Part shown: positions 1 to 5,199 of the stretch, in pieces
Numbering within the stretch: the stretch's first letter is position 1
Layout: the number at the start of each line of letters is the position of its first letter
NCBI GenBank assembly: GCA_002409445.1
Contig: DHNJ01000073.1
Coordinates: 1-7,243 of the forward strand
Direction of reading: 5' to 3'
DNA length: 7,243 nt
Source: Armatimonadetes bacterium UBA5419
GTDB lineage: Bacteria > Armatimonadota > UBA10988
The notes under the pieces: model-generated
Databases searched by the model: none
Told to the model about the DNA's origin: nothing
What the model saw: only the letters and a program-made list of their open reading frames with translations
Position numbers and translations under genes: made by a program

Positions 1-1092
1 TTCGCCCCGCCCACGCCCGGCGCGCCGGCCCCCGTGCGCCTGCTGCTGCGCGGTCAGGCCCCGGCCGGCCAGCCGCTCGCCGGTCTGCAACTGGTCACCC
101 CCCCGCTGGCCCTGGCCGCCGACGGCAGCGCGGTGGAGATCAGCGGCTGGCGGCTGTGGGCCGAGGAAACGAGCGGGGCGACCTGGGTCGCGCTCTACCT
201 GCCGCACCCACCCGCGCGGCTCAGCGTCCTGGCCCTCGACCTCGGCCAGCCCACCCCACGCGAGGAGCAGCGGCGGACCGTGCCGCTGGAGCCCCTGGGC
301 GAGCCGCGGGCGCTGCCCGAGCTGGACTTGGTCTGGGAGGCAACCCTGGCCCGCGTCGATGACGTCGCCCTGGAGACCAACCCCGCCGACTGGCCACCGT
401 TCAGCTTCGGCCAGGAGCCGGCCGACGCACCCGCGACCGGGCCCTGGCTCAGCGTCCGCCTGCACACCCTCGGCGCCCCGCCGACGGCCACGGAGTGGGC
501 GCTCACCGGGCTGGAAGCGGCCGGCCCGAGCGGTACGCCGCTGACCGCCTGGCGGCTGCTGCGGCTGCCCTGGCGGCCGGACTGGGGCGGCTGGCTGGGT
601 GCGCGGGGCGACGACGCGCCACCGAGCGCGGACACGCCGGCCGGCGTGCTGCTCTCGGCGATCAATCCCGACAGCCCGGCGGCCGCGGCCGGCCTGCAGG
701 TCGGCGACCGCATCCTCAAGGCCGCCGGCCAACCAACCCCGGACGCCTACACCCTGGGCGAACTGGTCCGCCAGCACGCGCCGGGCACGGAACTGATCCT
801 CGATCTCCAGCGCGACGGCACCCCGCGGCAGCTGCGCGCGACCCTCGGCGGCCAGCCGCAGTGGCCCGGCCGCGACGAGGTCGAGTGGGTCGACCTCTGG
901 CAGCGGCTCGGCGCACACAGCTCGACGCCGCCGGCGGCCGACGCGCAGCTCCTCGCCTGGGACTGGCAGTGCACCCAACCGGTCACCACCAGCTGGCTAC
1001 CACGCGAGCTCACCCTGGTCTTCACCCGCCAAGCCGCGCCGGCCGGCACGACGCTGTTGTTCCGCGACCTGCGGCTGGGTGCGGCGCCCTAG
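1..1092 (+). CDS. PDZ-domain protein, 5' end outside window
   Basis: The frame is open from the first base and ends at TAG 1090-1092. A GTG at 34 is available, but nothing marks it as the true start and the Pro/Ala-rich reading continues upstream, so I treat the gene as 5'-truncated by the window edge (363 residues visible). The clear domain is a PDZ domain encoded at about 640-855: GVLLSAINPDSPAAAAGLQ, then VGDRILKAAGQ, then a region ending in LILDLQRDG. This is the usual PDZ arrangement of carboxylate-binding loop, GD-x-I-L core and closing strand. The preceding ~210 residues and the ~75 after it look beta-rich and match no family I recognise. No protease triad, signal peptide or membrane segment is visible in this part. 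PDZ domains of this kind bind C-terminal peptides and are common in envelope proteins, so an extracytoplasmic role is possible but is inference. The gene converges on the par operon. Confidence 0.72.
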   Translation, partial: FAPPTPGAPAPVRLLLRGQAPAGQPLAGLQLVTPPLALAADGSAVEISGWRLWAEETSGATWVALYLPHPPARLSVLALDLGQPTPREEQRRTVPLEPLGEPRALPELDLVWEATLARVDDVALETNPADWPPFSFGQEPADAPATGPWLSVRLHTLGAPPTATEWALTGLEAAGPSGTPLTAWRLLRLPWRPDWGGWLGARGDDAPPSADTPAGVLLSAINPDSPAAAAGLQVGDRILKAAGQPTPDAYTLGELVRQHAPGTELILDLQRDGTPRQLRATLGGQPQWPGRDEVEWVDLWQRLGAHSSTPPAADAQLLAWDWQCTQPVTTSWLPRELTLVFTRQAAPAGTTLLFRDLRLGAAP

Positions 1093-1094
1093 CG

Positions 1095-1110
1095 TGTTGC
1101 ACGTGAAACA
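1095..1110. promoter_or_regulatory. parS: parS centromere-like site (ParB binding)
   Basis: The bases are TGTTGCACGTGAAACA. The widely conserved bacterial parS is a 16-base near-palindrome, TGTTNCACGTGAAACA, and this fits every fixed position with N = G. It differs from the perfect palindrome at that one base. It lies between the stop codon of the PDZ gene (1090-1092) and that of the convergent DUF167 gene (1112-1114), so it fills 16 of the 19 intergenic bases. It is about 315 bases beyond the end of parB, a typical neighbourhood for a primary parS. ParB dimers would load here, bind CTP and spread over the surrounding DNA to form the segregation complex. Confidence 0.92.
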
Positions 1111-1111
1111 A

Positions 1112-1423
1112 TCAGTCGGCGCCGCCGCCCAGCCCTAACGCCGTCTGCACCGCCGCCAACTCCGCCCCTTCGAGCAGCAGCTCCTTCTCCCGGCTCGTCT
1201 CGCCCGCGACGATCGTCACCCGCCCGCGCGCCAGCCCGCAAGCGCGGGCCAGCAACTGCGTCAGTGCGCGGTTGGCCGCGCCGTCGACGGGGGCTTGGGG
1301 CAGCCGGACCAGCAACCGGCCGGCGCGCACACCGGCGGGGCCGGCGGGCTGGCTGCGGGGCAGGACCCGCACCCGCAGGCGGACGCCCGCGGGCACCGGG
1401 CGGGCAATCTCTTCGTGCGCCAT
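1112..1423 (-). CDS. DUF167 / YggU (UPF0235) family protein
   Basis: A 103-residue protein with the family hallmarks: an early strand (RLRVRVLPRSQ), a second strand followed by the signature LLVRLPQAPVDGAANRAL, and the tail strand VTIVAGETSREKELLLEG with the characteristic G-x-x-S-R-x-K. Length is normal for the family, whose members are small alpha/beta proteins of unknown biochemical role. The ATG lies 2 bases beyond the parB stop codon with only a weak ribosome-binding site, so translation probably depends on ribosomes finishing parB. The gene ends in TGA, one base before the parS site. Family assignment is firm and function is unknown. A role in chromosome segregation is suggested only by position. 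Confidence 0.9.
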   Translation of the reverse strand: MAHEEIARPVPAGVRLRVRVLPRSQPAGPAGVRAGRLLVRLPQAPVDGAANRALTQLLARACGLARGRVTIVAGETSREKELLLEGAELAAVQTALGLGGGAD

Positions 1424-1425
1424 GC

Positions 1426-2364
1426 CTAGAGGTCCAGCAGCTGTTCGAGCAGCCGGTTGCGGTCGGTGCCGCCGTGGTAGTAGATGGTGATCTGGCCCGC
1501 GCCGTCGTGCCGTTCGCGCAGCTCGACGCGTGCCCCCAGGCGCCGCTCCAGCCGCGCCGCGGCGTCGGCCACATCGGCGTCCAGCAGGTCGGTCGGTACC
1601 TCGGCCGCTGGCGACGGTTCGCCCGCCGCGGCCGCGGCCCGCTCCGCCGCGCGCTTGCGCCGCTGGCCCTCCTTGACGATCGCCGGCCGCCCTTCGCCGC
1701 GGACCAGCGACTCCGTGGCCCGCACACTGAGCCCCTGGGCGATGATCTTCTCGGTCGCCGCTTCGATCGTCGGCCCGTCGGGCAGGCCCAGCAGCGCGCG
1801 CCCGTGCCCCTCGCTCAGCTGGCCCGCGCGCAGCGCCGCTTGCGTCGCGGGCGGCAGCTTGAGCAGGCGCAGCGTGTTGGCCACCGCGGTGCGCGACTTG
1901 CCCACCCGTTCGGCCAGCTGCTCCTGGGTGTAGCCAAACTCGTCCAGGTACCGCCGGTAGGCGACCGCCGACTCGATCGCGTTCAGGTCCTCGCGCTGCA
2001 GGTTCTCGACCAGCGCCAACTCGACCAACTCGCGTTCGGTCGCCGGCCGGACCAGCGCCGGAATCGTCGCCAGGCCGGCCTGCCGTGCGGCGCGCAAGCG
2101 CCGCTCGCCGGCGATCAGTTCGAAGCCCTCGCCGCGCGGCGCCCGGCGCACGCTGATCGGCTGCAGCACGCCGTGGACCTCGATCGACGCGGCCAGCTCG
2201 GCCAGCGCGTCCTCGTCAAACTCGCGCCGCGGCTGGAACGGGTTGGCGCGGATCGCCTCGATCGGGATCTGCTGCGCGCCTTCGCCGTCGGCGGCCTGCG
2301 CGTCGGGCAGCAACGAACTCAGGCCGCGGCCCAAGCCGGCCCGGCCCCCACGTGTTTGGCTCAT
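1426..2364 (-). CDS. parB: Chromosome partitioning protein ParB (Spo0J)
   Basis: This 312-residue protein is full length for chromosomal ParB. In order it shows an N-terminal ParA-contacting peptide (LGRGLSSLLPD, residues 11-21), the ParB/Srx CTP-binding fold with GERRLRAA (86-93) and ENLQRED (120-126), and a parS-reading helix-turn-helix (about 145-168, YTQEQLAERVGKSRTAVANT). An Ala/Arg-rich linker (about 235-258) follows, then a C-terminal dimerisation domain (about 262-312). Known family role: it binds parS, switches to a CTP-dependent sliding clamp, builds the partition complex and stimulates the ParA ATPase. The ATG overlaps the parA stop as ATGA (2361-2364). A near-perfect ribosome-binding site, AAGGAGG (2372-2378), sits 7 bases upstream inside parA and supports this start. 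All key motifs are intact. Confidence 0.97.
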   Translation of the reverse strand: MSQTRGGRAGLGRGLSSLLPDAQAADGEGAQQIPIEAIRANPFQPRREFDEDALAELAASIEVHGVLQPISVRRAPRGEGFELIAGERRLRAARQAGLATIPALVRPATERELVELALVENLQREDLNAIESAVAYRRYLDEFGYTQEQLAERVGKSRTAVANTLRLLKLPPATQAALRAGQLSEGHGRALLGLPDGPTIEAATEKIIAQGLSVRATESLVRGEGRPAIVKEGQRRKRAAERAAAAAGEPSPAAEVPTDLLDADVADAAARLERRLGARVELRERHDGAGQITIYYHGGTDRNRLLEQLLDL

Positions 2365-3155
2365 CGTTTGGCCTCCTTGCGCCCCCCAAACAGCTCCGCA
2401 CAGAGCGCCTGATAGGCCCGGCCGCCCGGCGAGGTGGGCGCAAACTGGTGGATCGGCTCGCCGAAACTGGGCGCCTCGCCCAGCCGGACGTTGCGCGGGA
2501 TCGTCGTGCGGCAGAGACGGCGGCCGAAGAAGGTCTGCACCTCGGCGGCCACCTGCTGCGCCAGGCGCGTGCGCGGATCGTACATGGTCAGGACGACGCC
2601 GTCGAGATCCAACCGCGTGTTCAGCCGCCGCTGGACGATCTGCACGGTGTGCAGCAGCTGGCTCAGCCCCTCCAGCGCCAGATACTCCGCGGGCATCGGG
2701 ATGATCACCCCGTCGGCGGCCAACAGCGCGTTGACCGTCAACAGCCCCAGCGAGGGCGGCCCGTCGATCAAAATGACGTCGTAGTCGTCGCGCACTGGCG
2801 CCAGCGCCGCGCGCAGCCGGCTCTCCCGCCAGTCGGGGACGTCGTCCGGCGCGCGCTGGGCCAGGTCGACCTCCGCCCCGGCCAGGTTGACCGTCGCCGG
2901 CACGATCTCGAGGCCGGCCACACCGGTCGGGCGGATCAGTTCGGTCAGCGGCTGCGCGTCGACCAGCGCGTCGTACAAACAGGCTTCCAGCGCGCGGCGG
3001 TCGACGCCCAGCGCGGAGCTGGCGTTGCCCTGCGCGTCAGCGTCGATCAGCAGCACCCGCCGGCCGCCCAGCGCCAGCCAGCCGGCCAACGACACCGCGG
3101 TCGTCGTCTTGCCCACGCCGCCCTTCTGGTTGACCACCGCGCTGACCCGACCCAC
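2361..3155 (-). CDS. parA: Chromosome partitioning ATPase ParA (Soj)
   Basis: A 264-residue deviant-Walker ATPase of the short chromosomal (Soj) type, without the N-terminal DNA-binding extension of plasmid type Ia ParA. The deviant Walker A is KGGVGKTT (residues 11-18) with the signature Lys11. Walker A' is VLLIDADAQGN (34-44), Walker B is DVILIDGPP (126-134), and the C-terminal motif IPRNVRLGEAPSFGEPI (219-235) is typical. ATP-bound dimers coat the nucleoid, and ParB-stimulated hydrolysis moves ParB-parS complexes. The start is GTG at 3153-3155, preceded at 6 bases by GAGGAG (3162-3167). It is the first gene after a 426-base gap, so the parA-parB-DUF167 promoter probably lies there. One weak minus-strand TACAAT (3264-3269) is visible without a good -35 partner. 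Confidence 0.97.
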   Translation of the reverse strand: MGRVSAVVNQKGGVGKTTTAVSLAGWLALGGRRVLLIDADAQGNASSALGVDRRALEACLYDALVDAQPLTELIRPTGVAGLEIVPATVNLAGAEVDLAQRAPDDVPDWRESRLRAALAPVRDDYDVILIDGPPSLGLLTVNALLAADGVIIPMPAEYLALEGLSQLLHTVQIVQRRLNTRLDLDGVVLTMYDPRTRLAQQVAAEVQTFFGRRLCRTTIPRNVRLGEAPSFGEPIHQFAPTSPGGRAYQALCAELFGGRKEAKR

Positions 3156-3198
3156 GCGCCGCTCCTCGCCCCCTAAGCTACCACACGCCGGGGCATCT

Positions 3199-3259
3199 GC
3201 GCAGGGTGGGGTGGGGCGAGCGCCTCGGCGGCGGCAGCGGCGCAGGGGTGGGGTGGGGC
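3199..3259. repeat. Duplicated G-rich motif (GCGCAGGG(G)TGGGGTGGGGC)
   Basis: Two nearly identical copies lie at 3199-3217 and 3240-3259, differing by one inserted G and separated by 22 bases. Each has three runs of three or four G separated by single T on the plus strand. The plus strand is the non-template strand for the PDZ gene direction but the template strand for parA. Together the six G-runs could in principle form a G-quadruplex. The copies sit about 45-105 bases upstream of the parA start, where they could affect the promoter or 5' leader. Function is inferred only from composition and position. Confidence 0.6.
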
Positions 3260-3316
3260 CAGGATTGTAGCGCCACCGGACGGCCGGCCTCGAGCGTCGG
3301 GCCGCCGACGAACTGT

Positions 3317-3479
3317 GACCGCGGACGTGAACGTCCGCCCGGCGGCCCCCAACTTGTGTCGCCGCCGCTCCGGTGGCAGCGGCCCAGAACGGTGCCGGGT
3401 GGTGGCGTTCCGGTTGTCTGCGTGAGCCCAGGACGTGCCCCGGCCGCCACGAGCTGTGCCGACGTTCACGTCCGCGGTC
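3317..3479. repeat. 19-base perfect inverted repeat containing GACGT palindromes
   Basis: The left arm 3317-3335 (GACCGCGGACGTGAACGTC) is the exact reverse complement of the right arm 3461-3479, with a 125-base spacer. Each arm also contains its own palindrome. On the left, GCGGACGT-GA-ACGTCCGC (3321-3338) has 8-base arms. On the right, GACGT-TC-ACGTC (3461-3472) has 5-base arms. Both arms are preceded by a similar short sequence, ACGAACTGTGACC at 3308 and ACGAGCTGTGCC at 3449. I see no target-site duplication flanking the pair and no gene inside it. Possible identities are an operator pair for a dimeric regulator or two copies of a dispersed genomic palindrome. The sequence does not decide between these. 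Confidence 0.75.
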
Positions 3480-3547
3480 CCAGTGAGGGCGGTCCTGGGC
3501 GGCGGTGGTGCGTGAGGCTTTCGGGGTGCCGCTGACACTGCGATTCG

Positions 3548-3561
3548 GCCGCCGAAGCGGC
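3548..3561 (-). terminator. Possible UUCG-loop hairpin after the AIM24 gene
   Basis: Read on the minus strand this is GCCGC-UUCG-GCGGC, a 5-base-pair all-GC stem closed by the very stable C(UUCG)G tetraloop. It begins 20 bases after the AIM24 stop codon. There is no U-run after it, so it is not a classical intrinsic terminator. It could instead protect the 3' end of the transcript or assist factor-dependent termination. The all-GC stem could also arise by chance in such GC-rich DNA. Confidence 0.35.
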
Positions 3562-3581
3562 GGCGGTACAATCTGCGGCCC

Positions 3582-4271
3582 CTATCCGCTGCCCGCCCCC
3601 GTCCGCGGCATGTAGGCGGCCAGCTCCTGGGCCAGGTTGCGCAGGGGCAGGCTGCGTAGCCAGACCTTGCCGGGACCGGTCAGCGTGTCCAACGCCAGGC
3701 CTTCGCCGCTGCCCAGGATGTTCTTCAGGCCGCGCAGCATTTTCACGTCGTGGGTCACCGTCGGCTCGAAGAAGCCGATGTGCGCGCCGTCGACGGTCAG
3801 CGTCTCGCCCGCGGCCAGCTCGAGCGCGGTGACCTCGCCCGAGAGCTCGAGGAAGACCTGGCCCGGGCCGCTGACCCGCTGCAGGATGAAACCGGGCCCG
3901 CCCAGCAGGCCGGCCATGACCTTGGCGCGGAAGACGATCTCCAAGCTCACCGAGTCCTCGGCGCACAGGAAGGCGTCCTTGGTCGCGATCAGCGATTGGC
4001 CGGCGGCCAGGTTGACCGGCACGACCGCGCCGATCGTCCGCGGGGCGAACGTGATCTGGGCGGGACCGCTCGCGCGGTAGGTCGTCAGGAACAACGACTC
4101 GCCGCCGACCATCCGCGCCAGCGCCTTCAACGCGCCGCCCCGCGTGCTCGCTTGCATGTCGATCGGCCCGCGGAACCAGGCCATGCCACCCGCCTGGGTG
4201 AACAGCGCGTCGCCCGCGCCCATCGAGACCTCCAGCAGGGGCATCGTGGTGCCCCGGATCGAGTACTCCAT
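3582..4271 (-). CDS. AIM24 / TIGR00266 family protein
   Basis: A 229-residue protein that matches the AIM24 family (TIGR00266) over its whole length. It is built from repeated beta-hairpin units, each carrying a Gly-Pro turn: SGPAQITF (68-75), SGPGQVFLELSG (134-145) and TGPGKVWLRSLP (198-209). These are joined by motifs such as GGESLFLTTY (57-66), PVNLAAGQSLIATKDAFL (85-102) and ILGSGEGL (185-192). Fungal Aim24 is a mitochondrial inner-membrane protein linked to MICOS. Bacterial members are soluble-looking, presumably trimeric beta-barrel-type proteins with no agreed function. No signal peptide or membrane segment is present. The ATG is preceded at 6 bases by AAGGAG (4278-4283). It starts 56 bases after jag in the same direction, so it is plausibly the last gene of the yidC transcript. 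Confidence 0.88.
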   Translation of the reverse strand: MEYSIRGTTMPLLEVSMGAGDALFTQAGGMAWFRGPIDMQASTRGGALKALARMVGGESLFLTTYRASGPAQITFAPRTIGAVVPVNLAAGQSLIATKDAFLCAEDSVSLEIVFRAKVMAGLLGGPGFILQRVSGPGQVFLELSGEVTALELAAGETLTVDGAHIGFFEPTVTHDVKMLRGLKNILGSGEGLALDTLTGPGKVWLRSLPLRNLAQELAAYMPRTGAGSG

Positions 4272-4327
4272 CGCTCGCTCCTTGCCTCTGAGACCTAGTG
4301 TGATGCCACGGCCGTGTTACCGCAGTG

Positions 4328-5143
4328 TTAGGCGCGCGGAGTGATGATCAGGCGCCGGTTGGGCTCCTCGCCCTCGGAATAGGTGACCACGCCCGGGTCG
4401 TGCTGCAGGGCGGTGTGGATGATCCGCCGCTCGGCCGCACGCAAGCCCTCGAGGATCACCGGCCGGTGCTCCGACTTCGCCCGCTGCGCATGGTCGCGCG
4501 CCAGCTCCTCGAGCTTGACCCGCCGCCGCTCGCGATAGCCCTCGGCATCCACCGTCAGCCGGCGCCGCCGACCCCCGCGGTTGACCATCAGATTCAGCAC
4601 GAACTGCAGCGCATTGAGCGTTTGACCCGCAGCCCCAATGATGATGCCGAGGTCTTCGCCTTGGACGTTGAGGACAATCTCTTCCTCGCTCGCCGATTGC
4701 ACGTCGGCCTGCGCGTCGAGGCCCATGCGGGCCAACAGGCCGCCGAGGATGCGGTTGGCCCGGCGGGTCACCGCGTCCAGCGAGTCGCCCGCGTCGTCCG
4801 GCTCCTCCTCCTCGTCCTCGTCGTACCAGTCGTCGTCGTCCTCGTCCTCGTCCTCCTCATCGTCGCGCCGGCGGTTGGGGTCGTCGACCGACTCGTCGTC
4901 GTCCTCTTCGTCCTCCTCGTCGTCGGCCCAGTTGCCGTCGTCCGCGGGCTCGTCGTCCGTCTCCGCGGCGACGGGCGGTGCGGCGGCTGGCGGCTCCACG
5001 GGCACGGTGACCAAAGCGGTCACGCCATGCTCGTCGGCCTCGAGGATCTCAACCTCGGCGTAGCGGGGATCGACCCCCAGCGCGGCGGCACCGTCCGTGC
5101 GCGCCTGCTCGGCATCGTCAGCGTGAACCTTGACCTCTCTCAC
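4328..5143 (-). CDS. khpB: RNA-binding protein KhpB/Jag (Jag_N, KH, R3H)
   Basis: The predicted protein has 271 residues. I chose GTG 5141-5143 because GGGAGGAG (5151-5158) lies 7 bases upstream. An in-frame GTG at 5162-5164 would add 7 residues but lies upstream of that ribosome-binding site. Domains in order: Jag_N (about 1-45, REVKVHADDAEQA), an extremely acidic linker (about 61-121), a KH domain with the GxxG loop GAAG (170-173, in LGIIIGAAGQTLNAL), and a C-terminal R3H domain with the R-x3-H core RRIIH (239-243). Family members bind RNA, often with KhpA, and influence cell division and envelope synthesis in Gram-positive bacteria. The gene is habitually beside yidC, as here. The acidic linker is the unusual part; the RNA-binding motifs are intact. 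Confidence 0.95.
   Translation of the reverse strand: MREVKVHADDAEQARTDGAAALGVDPRYAEVEILEADEHGVTALVTVPVEPPAAAPPVAAETDDEPADDGNWADDEEDEEDDDESVDDPNRRRDDEEDEDEDDDDWYDEDEEEEPDDAGDSLDAVTRRANRILGGLLARMGLDAQADVQSASEEEIVLNVQGEDLGIIIGAAGQTLNALQFVLNLMVNRGGRRRRLTVDAEGYRERRRVKLEELARDHAQRAKSEHRPVILEGLRAAERRIIHTALQHDPGVVTYSEGEEPNRRLIITPRA
4781..4963 (-). repeat. GAC/GAG-rich triplet tract encoding the acidic KhpB linker
   Basis: Within khpB this stretch is dominated by GAC, GAG and GAT codons and encodes 61 residues, of which about two thirds are Asp or Glu, broken by short islands (GNW, NRRR, WYD). The plus strand reads as repeated TCG/TCC/CTC triplets. Such a run of near-identical codons is prone to slippage, so its length could vary between strains. 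Confidence 0.85.
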
Positions 5144-5150
5144 CTCGACG

Positions 5151-5158
5151 CTCCTCCC
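5151..5158 (-). promoter_or_regulatory. Ribosome-binding site deciding the khpB start
   Basis: The minus strand reads GGGAGGAG, a strong Shine-Dalgarno match, 7 bases before GTG 5141-5143. The longer candidate start (GTG 5162-5164) lies just upstream of this element, so ribosomes bound here would initiate at 5143. Confidence 0.75.
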
Positions 5159-5199
5159 GACCACCGGCGCTCAGACACCCGCCGGCCCCTCGTCAACCG

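Larger units (their letters stand above)
3156..3581. other. Intergenic region upstream of parA, no convincing gene
   Basis: This is the only long non-coding stretch in the window. Several frames are open across it on both strands, but their translations are low-complexity Arg/Pro/Gly-rich sequence with no recognisable domain, as expected from random open frames at this GC content. It contains a duplicated G-rich motif (3199-3259), a pair of GACGT palindromes in inverted orientation (3317-3479) and a UUCG-loop hairpin near the AIM24 stop (3548-3561). It should also contain the parA promoter, which I cannot place with confidence. There is no AT-rich unwinding stretch and no cluster of DnaA boxes, so it does not look like a replication origin. 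Confidence 0.7.

Noticed and set aside
2349..2354. CACGTG core at the parB start as a second parS site
   Set aside because: Only the six-base core matches. The flanks (CCCC and TTTGG) do not fit TGTTN/GAAACA.
1264..2412. Long plus-strand open frame (382 codons) antisense to the DUF167 gene, parB and the parA end
   Set aside because: The translation is Arg/Gln/Ala/Leu-rich with no domain, while the opposite strand encodes clear full-length ParB. Long antisense frames are expected at this GC content.
3264..3269. Minus-strand TACAAT as the -10 box of a parA promoter
   Set aside because: No acceptable -35 element at 16-18 bases; the best is about 3 of 6 matches. A single hexamer is too weak to call as a feature.
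3317..3479. MITE-like mobile element bounded by the 19-base inverted repeats
   Set aside because: No flanking target-site duplication is visible, and each arm carries its own palindrome, which fits paired binding sites or dispersed palindromes better than transposon ends.
3173..3571. Open frames on both strands across the parA upstream gap, for example a 132-codon minus-strand frame
   Set aside because: The translations are low-complexity Arg/Pro/Gly/Thr with no recognisable domain. They run through the palindromes and G-rich repeats, and I see no convincing ribosome-binding site for them.
3156..3581. Replication origin in the parA upstream gap
   Set aside because: The neighbourhood is typical of oriC-proximal DNA, but there are no TTATNCACA-type DnaA boxes and no AT-rich unwinding region here.
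4307..4316. CACGGCCGTG palindrome between jag and the AIM24 gene as a terminator
   Set aside because: It is a 10-base palindrome with no loop and no following U-run, so it would not form a terminator hairpin.
4414..4422. TGTGGATGA, one mismatch from a DnaA box
   Set aside because: It encodes the conserved R3H core (Ile-Ile-His-Thr) of KhpB and is isolated, with no neighbouring boxes.
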